Of a DNA stretch of 20,013 bases, positions 14,696 through 20,013 are shown in pieces (positions within the stretch are counted from its first letter, which is position 1; every line of letters begins with the position of its first letter). Location of the stretch: positions 1 to 20,013 of the forward strand of contig JAZTYO010000011.1 in the NCBI GenBank assembly GCA_045636945.1, in the 5' to 3' direction. The notes under the pieces were generated by a model, which did no database searches, was not told where the DNA came from, and saw only the letters and a list, made by a program, of their open reading frames with translations. A program made the translations under genes and the position numbers. The DNA is from UMGS172 sp045636945. Its GTDB lineage: Bacteria > Bacillota > Clostridia > Oscillospirales > Acutalibacteraceae.

Positions 14696-14735
14696 AATCA
14701 CCCTTTTTGTTGCACAATAAAGAGGGTGATTTTTT
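14696..14735 (+). terminator. Intrinsic terminator overlapping the PBP ribosome-binding site
   Basis: AATCACCCT (14696-14704) pairs with AGGGTGATT (14723-14731), and A-T pairs extend the stem inward. Six T residues (14730-14735) follow. The PBP gene starts with GTG at 14736, directly after the T tract, and its ribosome-binding site (GAGGGTGAT) is the 3' arm. The element therefore ends the mltG-U32 transcript and can also block PBP translation in read-through RNA. Confidence 0.78.
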
Positions 14736-16316
14736 GTGTCTAAATATTACAAGCGCTCGTTGTGGTGCTTTGTTTTGATTCTGTGCGTTATCCTTGTTTC
14801 GGCAATGCGTGTTATGACGGTGGCCAGCGACCCGAAGCTATCAACTGCAGCGGCAAAGCAGTCAACAAGAACGATACAGGTTGCACAAAATCGAGGCAAG
14901 ATATATGACTGCAACGGTATACCGTTGACTGACCGATATTTTGACGAGGTTACGGTAGTGTTGCCAACCTCTAAGGCCTCGGTGCCGTTGTCCGAAATGC
15001 TGAGTGGCAATGATTACGATACCGCACTTAAAAAGATTCGTAAAGGTCAGTCGGTGACCGTTCTGGGCAAAAGGCCATTGACCTCGGGCGGTTGGGAAAC
15101 ATTTTTCGTACCAAGGCGGTATGGGTCGACGCTTACACACACTTTGGGGTATCTTGACTCAGCGGGTCACGGAGTTTCGGGTGTTGAAAAGGCATTTGAT
15201 TCATTGCTATATACCGATTCATACCAAAGCATAAGCTATACCGCCAATTCACTTGGTAGAATGCTTGAGGGTGTAGATTATACGGTGAATAAGGGTGAGC
15301 AGGGAGGAAGTGTGACCTTGACGGTCGATAGCCGTATACAGTCACTTTGCGAACACGCAATGGCTGATGTTGAATGCGGTGCTGCGGTGGTCATAGAGGC
15401 GAAAACGGGCAGAATAAAGTCGGTTGTAAGCCGTCCCGATTACGACTGCAACGATATAGCGTCGGTGCTTAAATCGGACGATTCACCGCTTATAAACAGA
15501 GCAACCTACTCGTATAACGTCGGCTCGGTTTTTAAACCGTTGCTTGCTGCCGTAGCCTTGGAAAACGGCCTCAAAGACTACCGTTACACCTGCACAGGCG
15601 GTATCATTGTGGGTGACAAGACGTTCAGATGTAACCGTTCGTTGGGTCACGGAGAATTGGGGCTGAAAGAGGCCTTGGCCTACTCTTGCAACACCTATTT
15701 TTATACGCTTGGACAACGCTTGGGGGCCGAGAATATACACAGAATGTCAAGTGCACTGCGTTTTGGCCGAGAACTTGATTGCGGTGGCGGACTTATTTCA
15801 TCAAGCGGTAGTTTGCCACAACTCGAAACGTTAGAAACCTTACCCGCCGAGCTTGTCAATTTGTCAATAGGTCAAGGTGAACTTCTGTTAAGTCCTATAG
15901 CACTTTCCGTCTTGTATTGTGCCATTGTAAACGGTGGTGAGTACCGATTGCCGTATCTTGTCCTTGCAACCGAGCAAAATGGGGTCAAAACTATGTTTGA
16001 ACCATCGTTGCCGACCGTTGTATTTTCAAAAACTACCGCCGACGCCTTAAAGGAATACCTTAAAGAGGTACTTATAAACGGTACGGGAAACTCGGCGTTT
16101 TCCGAAGGTGTTTCGGCAGGCGGAAAGACAGGAACAGCACAAACGGGTTGGGTTGAGGATGGACGCAAGATTCTCAACGGATGGTTTTGCGGATTCTACG
16201 AGGGACAAGCGGATTACGTTATTGTTATTCTGAAAGAGGATGTAAAATCGGGCTCAACCGACTGTGCACCGATATTCAAAACACTGACCGAGCAACTGCA
16301 GAATTTAGGATTTTGA
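14736..16316 (+). CDS. Class B penicillin-binding protein (transpeptidase)
   Basis: A 526-residue cell-wall transpeptidase. A signal anchor is at about residues 9-30, followed by a periplasmic-side N-terminal module (RGKIYDCNGIPLTDR, the usual RG-x-I-x-D-x-x-G dimerisation box). The transpeptidase motifs are complete: S264-V-F-K267, S317-C-N319 and K464-T-G466. The protein is shorter than typical PBP2 or SpoVD and lacks PASTA domains. B. subtilis carries PbpI (YrrR) near yrrL-yrrO, so this may be the PbpI counterpart. GTG at 14736 is the start given the GAGGGTGA site, although that site lies in a terminator stem. No independent promoter was recognised, so expression may depend on read-through. 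Confidence 0.9.
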   Translation: MSKYYKRSLWCFVLILCVILVSAMRVMTVASDPKLSTAAAKQSTRTIQVAQNRGKIYDCNGIPLTDRYFDEVTVVLPTSKASVPLSEMLSGNDYDTALKKIRKGQSVTVLGKRPLTSGGWETFFVPRRYGSTLTHTLGYLDSAGHGVSGVEKAFDSLLYTDSYQSISYTANSLGRMLEGVDYTVNKGEQGGSVTLTVDSRIQSLCEHAMADVECGAAVVIEAKTGRIKSVVSRPDYDCNDIASVLKSDDSPLINRATYSYNVGSVFKPLLAAVALENGLKDYRYTCTGGIIVGDKTFRCNRSLGHGELGLKEALAYSCNTYFYTLGQRLGAENIHRMSSALRFGRELDCGGGLISSSGSLPQLETLETLPAELVNLSIGQGELLLSPIALSVLYCAIVNGGEYRLPYLVLATEQNGVKTMFEPSLPTVVFSKTTADALKEYLKEVLINGTGNSAFSEGVSAGGKTGTAQTGWVEDGRKILNGWFCGFYEGQADYVIVILKEDVKSGSTDCAPIFKTLTEQLQNLGF

Positions 16317-16317
16317 A

Positions 16318-16345
16318 TTGTAAATTCTAAAATATGTGTTAAAAT
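16318..16345 (+). promoter_or_regulatory. Possible promoter for the hotdog thioesterase gene
   Basis: TTGTAA (16318-16323), a 16-base spacer and TAAAAT (16340-16345) preceded by TGT, an extended -10. It starts within the PBP stop region. The match is moderate. The thioesterase gene begins 31 bases after the -10. Confidence 0.45.
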
Positions 16346-16375
16346 AACTAAAGCGCTTCAAAAGGAGAAGATAAA

Positions 16376-16777
16376 ATGACCGAGCTTGAAATGAAACGAG
16401 AGTTTTTCAAAGATGATATATTTGCCACCGAGGTGACAGGAATCAAAATTGAGGCTGTTGGTAAAAACTATGCCAAATGCAGTCTTGTTTTAGACAAAAA
16501 GCATCTCAATGCTGCAGGCTATCCAATGGGTGGTGCTATTTACACCTTGGCCGATTTCACCTTCGCGGTGTCGACCAATGCTAAGCCCGACTGTGTTACA
16601 GTGACCACGGTCAGTCAGATATGCTACCTTAACCCGTCCAAGGGTAAGGTGCTTTATGCCGAGTCAAACCTTATAAAGGACGGTCGTTCAACCTGTTTTT
16701 TTGAGATCGATATAGCCGACGACCAAGGTACAAAAATCGCAAAGGTCACGACTACGGGAACACATATACAAAAATAG
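16376..16777 (+). CDS. PaaI-type hotdog-fold thioesterase
   Basis: A 133-residue hotdog protein of the PaaI group, expected to hydrolyse acyl- or aryl-CoA thioesters as a tetramer. The core HLNAAGYPMGGAIYTLADFT places N45 and D60 where PaaI has them. The usual HGG is MGG here (M51), a substitution that may alter catalysis. YLNPSKGKVLYAESNLIKDG and the C-terminal KVTTTGTH are typical. AAAAGGAGAAG precedes the ATG. Nothing nearby indicates a substrate. The downstream 16778-16882 holds no gene. Confidence 0.85.
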   Translation: MTELEMKREFFKDDIFATEVTGIKIEAVGKNYAKCSLVLDKKHLNAAGYPMGGAIYTLADFTFAVSTNAKPDCVTVTTVSQICYLNPSKGKVLYAESNLIKDGRSTCFFEIDIADDQGTKIAKVTTTGTHIQK

Positions 16778-16852
16778 TCGAGTTAAACAATATATATAGG
16801 ACGTCATTTGCATTTTTCACCCTAAAAAGTATTGCATTTTTTAAGGCGTTTT

Positions 16853-16878
16853 GTTACTATGGAATATAGGATAGTAAC
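16853..16878. repeat. Inverted repeat just left of the IS200-type element
   Basis: GTTACTAT (16853-16860) and ATAGTAAC (16871-16878) form a perfect eight-pair stem with a 10-base loop, five bases before the IS left hairpin. It may belong to the IS left end or be a host structure. The AT-rich bases before it contain a repeated TTGCATTTTT. Confidence 0.4.
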
Positions 16879-16882
16879 GAAT

Positions 16883-16903
16883 ACTACCAGCAGTGCTGGT
16901 AGT
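16883..16903 (+). repeat. IS200-type left-end hairpin
   Basis: ACTACCAGCA, a single G, then TGCTGGTAGT: a nearly uninterrupted palindrome that would fold as a nine-pair stem with a three-base loop in single-stranded DNA. This is the form recognised by Y1 transposases. It resembles the right-end hairpin in its outer six bases. Confidence 0.75.
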
Positions 16904-16936
16904 TCCAAAAAGCTTTAGCTATGAGTAGAAAAAGAA

Positions 16937-16995
16937 TCCTCCTTCGTCTAAAATAGAAGTGGGTTTGCCAACCACAACAAAAAGACGAAGGAGGA
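16937..16995 (+). promoter_or_regulatory. tnpA leader stem hiding the ribosome-binding site
   Basis: TCCTCCTTCGTCT (16937-16949) is the perfect complement of AGACGAAGGAGGA (16983-16995). The latter contains the GGAGG ribosome-binding site eight bases before the tnpA ATG. A second, inner stem (GTGG-GTT with AACCAC) stacks inside. The folded leader would block translation. This matches the known translational repression of IS200 tnpA in enterobacteria. Confidence 0.82.
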
Positions 16996-17002
16996 ATCAA
17001 GT

Positions 17003-17479
17003 ATGAAACTTGACACAGATAGTTTAGCACACACTAAATGGAATTGCAAATATCACATAGTTTTTGCACCAAAATATCGCCGCCAAGTTATCTATGGAAA
17101 GATAAAGGCGGATATAGGTATAATGCTTAGAAAATTATGTGAATACAAGCAGGTAGAAATAATAGAAGCAGAAGCCTGCAAAGACCACATACACATGCTG
17201 GTATCCATACCGCCCAAGTATAGTGTATCACAAATAATGGGATATCTCAAAGGAAAAAGTAGTTTAATGATTTTTGAGAAATATGCCAATATGAAGTACA
17301 AATACGGAAATAGACATTTTTGGTGCAGAGGATACTATGTAGATACAGTAGGAAGAAATAAAAAAGCTATAGCAGAATACATACGAAATCAATTGCAAGA
17401 GGATATATCTTACGACCAAATGTCATTGGTGGAGTACGTAGACCCGTTTACGGGTAAGCAGGTAAAAGAAGGCAAATAA
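17003..17479 (+). CDS. tnpA: IS200/IS605-family Y1 transposase TnpA
   Basis: A 158-residue single-strand DNA transposase. The HUH motif is H62-I-H64 (KDHIHMLVSIPPKYS). The catalytic Tyr is Y126 in IAEYIRNQ, with the conserved Q130 four residues later. The N-terminal HTKWNCKYHIVFAPKYRRQV and RGYYVDTVGRN are hallmark segments. The length is normal and no frameshift is seen, so the enzyme should be active. The strong GGAGGA site is sequestered by the leader stem. The C-terminal DPFTGKQVKEGK is usual for the IS200 branch. Confidence 0.96.
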   Translation: MKLDTDSLAHTKWNCKYHIVFAPKYRRQVIYGKIKADIGIMLRKLCEYKQVEIIEAEACKDHIHMLVSIPPKYSVSQIMGYLKGKSSLMIFEKYANMKYKYGNRHFWCRGYYVDTVGRNKKAIAEYIRNQLQEDISYDQMSLVEYVDPFTGKQVKEGK

Positions 17480-17482
17480 AAA

Positions 17483-17572
17483 GCCCCTTTAGGGGCAGCC
17501 GGTGAAAGAGTTGCGGTTGGCAAACCTTTCGACGAGCCTATAGGCTCGGCCGGTCTTATGCCCTAAGGGGGC
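17483..17572 (+). repeat. Tandem GC-rich hairpins at the IS200 right side
   Basis: Three hairpins follow tnpA: GCCCC-TTTA-GGGGC (17483-17496), GAGCC-TATA-GGCTC (17534-17547) and GCCC-TAAGG-GGGC (17560-17572). Between them GGTTGGCAAACC (17515-17526) is the exact complement of GGTTTGCCAACC in the tnpA leader (16962-16973). The block is much more GC-rich than its surroundings. It may terminate tnpA transcription and form part of the transposition end. Confidence 0.6.
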
Positions 17573-17579
17573 AGTGCAT

Positions 17580-17600
17580 ACTACCGGCACGGCCGGTAGT
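17580..17600 (+). repeat. IS200-type right-end hairpin
   Basis: ACTACCGGC (17580-17588), loop ACG, GCCGGTAGT (17592-17600): a perfect nine-pair stem. Outside it GCAT (17576-17579) and ATGC (17605-17608) are complementary and could extend the stem with an internal loop. Confidence 0.75.
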
Positions 17601-17622
17601 TATGATGCTTTAAAATAAGCGA

Positions 17623-17641
17623 GCCCCGAATCAATCGGGGC
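17623..17641. repeat. GC-rich hairpin right of the IS
   Basis: GCCCCGA (17623-17629), loop ATCAA, TCGGGGC (17635-17641). There is no adjoining T tract, so termination is uncertain. From here to 17780 the DNA is AT-rich with a direct CCGCCGTT repeat (17642-17649 and 17661-17668) and no gene. Confidence 0.5.
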
Positions 17642-17780
17642 CCGCCGTTAAAATAAAATTCCGCCGTTTTCATAATTTCGCCTACATATATTTAATGCAA
17701 GATTAATTATATAGTATTCAATTAAAATTTAAAAATCAAGTAATAATAAATGGCTTTAAAGACCTATGTAGAATAACACA

Positions 17781-19127
17781 TCAATCATAATCGTAGATTG
17801 AAACACTACATTTCGTTATATCGTAATTTTTACTTACAGACATTCTAAATGTTTTAGATTCGCCTGGCGCAAGTCCTTCTGAACCTACGGCATATGTCCA
17901 ATCTGTATCAATGGTAGAACCCGAAGAATTCTTAAAGGCACCTTTCACTTTTACGAATTTATAAGTCTTTTTACCATTGTTTGTAATTGTTCCCGTACAA
18001 ACAGTATAAGACGAATTGGAAGTAACGCTAACCCCCGAAATTTTTAAAGCAGAATACGCCGATTCATACGAAGAACCTGAAGTTCCACTATACGAAGAAC
18101 CCGAAGACATATATCCACCTTTTTTATAGATTTTGTCGCCATCCTTCAAATAACCTTTATCGGTAACTATCAAATCTTCAAAAGTGTGAATTTTTCCGTT
18201 TTTATAATCCCATTCACGAACTTCGGTTTCCATATCATTGCTATATTTCCACTTGTATGTAGCTTTATCGCCAGAAATAACAATCTGTTGAGTTGCGGTG
18301 CCCGAATCATTGTAATATGTATATGTTCCTTGTAATGCTTCTTTCATCGCTTCTGCTGATGAGTAAGTTTTTCTGTTTGCCATTGTTATTGCATTGCCGA
18401 TGAGAATAATGAAAATTAAGGCAACAACCGAAGCAATAGCAATTTTTATATTTCTCTTTTTGTCTGCCTTTTTCTTTTCTTCAGCTTGTTTTTCTGCTTC
18501 TATTTTTCGCTGTTCATCCAATATGGTTTTTTTCTCAACAGCACTTTTTCTACCTTCTTCGCTTAAATTGGTTTTTACATCTTCAAGCGAATGTCCGCAC
18601 AAACTACATTTTTCGGTATTCAAACTATTGTATCTACCGCAAGAACAAATCCAACCACTTTCGGTTTCTAACAAGTTGTATGTAACATTAGAATCAAATA
18701 CATCCCTCAAAGCATTCAATTCTAAACGTTCTTGTTCTTCAAACGAAAATTTTTCAACATCAAACTCTAACTCTTTTTTACCCTCGTATGTTGTTACGGT
18801 TCCATCAGAAAAACAGATTTGATTTTCCTCTAATTCAACCTTTTTGATTTCATCACTTGGTAAAGATACCATGATGTTGGTTGCAGTTGAATTTTTATCA
18901 ATACTTATATCTTGAATTATCATCAAAAAAGTTTCGTTTCCAGATATGACAACAACATCACCGAAGGAATTATAACCTTTTGCATTAAATTTTACCGCAG
19001 TAATTTTCCCATAACCGAGATTATCAAAAGTTATATTCGCTTTTGCTTTTCCATCTTCGGTTAATACCTGACAACTCACATTTGTTATATGTGCATTAAC
19101 ATCAATGAGCATTTTTTCTTTTTCCAT
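17781..19127 (-). CDS. Zinc-ribbon membrane protein with C-terminal FxLYD-type domain
   Basis: A 448-residue protein without a family I can name as a whole. Residues about 1-170 form a soluble, beta-rich region (MLIDVNAHITNVSCQVLTED). A zinc ribbon follows: WICSCGRYNSLNTEKCSLCG, with C-x-C and C-x2-C pairs. Next come a charged helix rich in Glu and Lys, a membrane helix (IKIAIASVVALIFIILIGN), an external segment that looks like a small lipocalin- or META-like strand region, a Ser/Gly/Tyr linker, and a terminal FxLYD-like domain (TGTITNNGKKTYKFVKVKGA). Such proteins may sense or organise at the envelope. The ATG at 19127 has GGGGGT upstream. The coding sequence is visibly more AT-rich than the genes before 16777, which suggests separate ancestry. 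The structured leader upstream points to conditional expression. Confidence 0.8.
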   Translation of the reverse strand: MEKEKMLIDVNAHITNVSCQVLTEDGKAKANITFDNLGYGKITAVKFNAKGYNSFGDVVVISGNETFLMIIQDISIDKNSTATNIMVSLPSDEIKKVELEENQICFSDGTVTTYEGKKELEFDVEKFSFEEQERLELNALRDVFDSNVTYNLLETESGWICSCGRYNSLNTEKCSLCGHSLEDVKTNLSEEGRKSAVEKKTILDEQRKIEAEKQAEEKKKADKKRNIKIAIASVVALIFIILIGNAITMANRKTYSSAEAMKEALQGTYTYYNDSGTATQQIVISGDKATYKWKYSNDMETEVREWDYKNGKIHTFEDLIVTDKGYLKDGDKIYKKGGYMSSGSSYSGTSGSSYESAYSALKISGVSVTSNSSYTVCTGTITNNGKKTYKFVKVKGAFKNSSGSTIDTDWTYAVGSEGLAPGESKTFRMSVSKNYDITKCSVSIYDYD

Positions 19128-19142
19128 AACAATACCCCCAAT

Positions 19143-19171
19143 AAAAAAGTGCGTCCCATTAAGAGACGCAC
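19143..19171 (-). terminator. Intrinsic terminator inside the leader of the zinc-ribbon gene
   Basis: On the minus strand GTGCGTCTC, loop TTAAT, GGGACGCAC form a nine-pair stem (19171-19149) followed by six T residues (19148-19143). It lies 16 bases before the ATG at 19127 and downstream of the promoter, so it must be bypassed for expression. Confidence 0.85.
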
Positions 19172-19194
19172 CGAAAAATGCTTCCCTCAATGTT

Positions 19195-19281
19195 GCTACA
19201 CATCTGCACAAAGTCAGGGAGAGAGAATACATTTTTACCAAATAGTATTCCCCCAACAATGTCCCTATTCAGATGTGTAGC
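19195..19281 (-). ncRNA. Structured 5' leader, candidate riboswitch or attenuator of unrecognised class
   Basis: On the minus strand GCTACACATCTG (19281-19270) and CAGATGTGTAGC (19206-19195) make a perfect 12-bp closing stem that begins at the predicted transcript start. Inside, AGGGA (19266-19262) pairs with TCCCT (19220-19216), and GTATTC/GAATAC (19245-19250 with 19225-19230) forms an inner hairpin. A second AGGGA at 19187-19183 lies outside the stem and could compete for the same TCCCT. The terminator at 19143-19171 follows. The layout is that of a transcriptional riboswitch or protein-bound attenuator. I do not recognise the conserved core of any known class. Confidence 0.55.
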
Positions 19282-19287
19282 ACATAC

Positions 19288-19316
19288 AGTATAACACAAA
19301 ACCTTTTAATTATCAA
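19288..19316 (-). promoter_or_regulatory. Promoter for the zinc-ribbon gene
   Basis: On the minus strand TTGATA (19316-19311), a 17-base spacer and TATACT (19293-19288), with TGT before it (extended -10). The -35 overlaps the stop codon region of the upstream gene. Transcription would start around 19281, at the first base of the leader stem. Confidence 0.75.
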
Positions 19317-19761
19317 TGGGTTTCTGATTTTCTTCTACAATTTCTTCGGTATCGTCATAATGACAATACCAATATTCGTCACCGAAACTATAAGTATCAT
19401 ATTGTTTGTTCAATCTTCTTCCCAAGTGCCATTTTGCATTTTCCTTTGACATACGATTAAAAAAACATATCCATTGTGTTTTGGTGTTCATATCTGCCCT
19501 AAACGATTCAAACTCGGCACAACTTGCTTTTCTTGCTTTTGCATCTTCATATTCCTTGTGTCGTATTTTCTTTATTCGTGCCTTTGCCGTTTCAATGTCC
19601 TCATATACTTCGTCCTTGGTATAACGAGTTACTCTATATGTACAATGCCTGTTGTTCCACCCTTTAATGCCTGTTGCCGTGTCTTTCACGATATGCCCCT
19701 TTTTTAACCATTGGGATTCAGTCATCACCTCATCGGTGCTTTTGTATTGTGTATCAACCAT
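19306..19761 (-). CDS. Hypothetical protein, 151 residues
   Basis: I do not recognise this protein. It starts MVDTQYKSTDEVMTESQWL and has many Trp and Tyr residues. A central helix is rich in Lys, Glu and Ala (about residues 50-85), and the acidic C-terminus ends YCHYDDTEEIVEENQKP. There is no signal or membrane segment. An AGGTAG site eight bases upstream supports the ATG at 19761 over one at 19824 that would overlap the preceding gene. The reading frame is AT-rich with uniform codon use, so it is probably real. The stop lies inside the promoter of the next gene. No function can be given. Confidence 0.65.
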   Translation of the reverse strand: MVDTQYKSTDEVMTESQWLKKGHIVKDTATGIKGWNNRHCTYRVTRYTKDEVYEDIETAKARIKKIRHKEYEDAKARKASCAEFESFRADMNTKTQWICFFNRMSKENAKWHLGRRLNKQYDTYSFGDEYWYCHYDDTEEIVEENQKPIDN

Positions 19762-19769
19762 AATTAAAA

Positions 19770-19949
19770 CTACCTTTCTTTGATTGTAATATGTTCCAAG
19801 GCTTGCATATCTTTTCGTAAGCACTCATAATTGTAGTACAATGCTTTTGACAATATCTCTATTGTTTCCTCGCATTCAGCACGTCGCATTATTGTACCTA
19901 CAAGTCGCCTAGCACGGCTTTCATAACTTTCTTCTGGATATTTCTTCAT
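19770..19949 (-). CDS. Hypothetical small protein, 59 residues
   Basis: A short helical protein (MKKYPEESYESRARRLVGTI to the end ALEHITIKER) with alternating charged residues, two Cys and no membrane segment. I do not recognise it. AAAGGAG about 10 bases upstream favours the ATG at 19949. An in-frame ATG at 19970 precedes that site. The stop lies eight bases before the next gene, so the two are likely cotranscribed from a promoter near or beyond the window end. Small accessory proteins of this kind are common in mobile or recently acquired regions. Confidence 0.55.
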   Translation of the reverse strand: MKKYPEESYESRARRLVGTIMRRAECEETIEILSKALYYNYECLRKDMQALEHITIKER

Positions 19950-20013
19950 AAAAATATCACTCCTTTTCATTTTATTTTAATTTTTGGCCAAAGAAAAAAG
20001 GTGGAACTGAACC

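Larger units (their letters stand above)
16883..17600 (+). mobile_element. IS200/IS605-family element, tnpA only
   Basis: The element carries a single Y1 transposase gene and no tnpB. It is bounded by subterminal hairpins of the IS200 type: ACTACCAGCA/TGCTGGTAGT at 16883-16903 on the left and ACTACCGGC/GCCGGTAGT at 17580-17600 on the right. The two share the ACTACC...GGTAGT core. IS200 elements have no terminal inverted repeats and no target duplication, so the exact cleavage sites, which lie near the hairpins, cannot be set from one copy. The right side also contains three more GC-rich hairpins (17483-17496, 17534-17547, 17560-17572). Confidence 0.85.

Noticed and set aside
16808..16847. Repeated TTGCATTTTT as a regulatory site or terminator
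   Set aside because: It is a direct repeat in AT-rich DNA and does not form a stem; no further copies support a function.
17642..17669. Direct repeat CCGCCGTT as an attachment or iteron site
   Set aside because: There are only two eight-base copies in a low-complexity setting, with no integrase or replication gene nearby.
19128..19259. A 44-residue N-terminal extension of the zinc-ribbon protein
   Set aside because: The extension runs through the terminator stem and the leader helices, and a GGGGGT site lies just before the ATG at 19127. The open frame there is accidental.
19984..20013. Possible IS3-like terminal repeat at the window end (GGCCAAAG to GGAACTGAACC)
   Set aside because: It vaguely resembles IS3 ends, but the sequence stops there, no transposase is seen, and the match is weak.

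Overview
This window looks like a moderate-GC Firmicutes chromosome, most likely a gut-type Clostridia (Oscillospirales/Ruminococcaceae-like). That placement is inference. It rests on Gram-positive ribosome-binding sites, flavin-dependent ThyX, the mltG - U32 - class B PBP order that resembles the Bacillus subtilis yrrL-yrrO-yrrR region, and a GC-rich paired-hairpin repeat of a kind I recall as common in such genomes.

Layout. 1-905: the 5' part of an IS3-family element on the minus strand, cut by the window edge. 969-6465: a probable export locus on the plus strand. A consensus promoter drives a 49-residue acidic peptide gene that ends in a terminator. A second promoter then drives two ABC exporter half-transporters with unusual N-terminal extensions (PH-like region plus zinc ribbon) and, between them, a DUF1854 protein. 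A shared bidirectional terminator follows. 6477-8922: minus-strand genes for a long variant PRPP synthetase and a DUF559 nuclease-like protein plus PHP phosphoesterase pair. 9042-9223: a MITE-like paired-hairpin repeat. 9368-16777: a plus-strand housekeeping run of thyX, tmk, a DJ-1/PfpI protein, 5-formyl-THF cyclo-ligase, mltG, a U32-family protein, a class B PBP and a hotdog thioesterase. 16883-17600: an IS200/IS605-type element with tnpA only. 17781-19949: three AT-rich, poorly recognisable minus-strand genes. The largest is a zinc-ribbon membrane protein with a structured 5' leader ending in an intrinsic terminator.

How they work together. ThyX makes dTMP, Tmk phosphorylates it, and the cyclo-ligase returns 5-formyl-THF to the folate pool that ThyX uses as carbon donor; PRPP synthetase nearby serves nucleotide synthesis. 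MltG and the PBP act on peptidoglycan. The two ABC halves, DUF1854 and the small peptide form the most unusual unit. DUF1854-ABC sets are known beside cyanophycin genes in proteobacteria, but no cyanophycin gene is visible here, and the peptide is a candidate substrate or partner.

Regulatory structure is the other theme. Both insertion sequences have leader hairpins that hide the transposase ribosome-binding site, the PBP gene starts directly after an intrinsic terminator whose 3' arm carries its ribosome-binding site, and the leader at 19129-19281 looks like a riboswitch or attenuator of unrecognised class.
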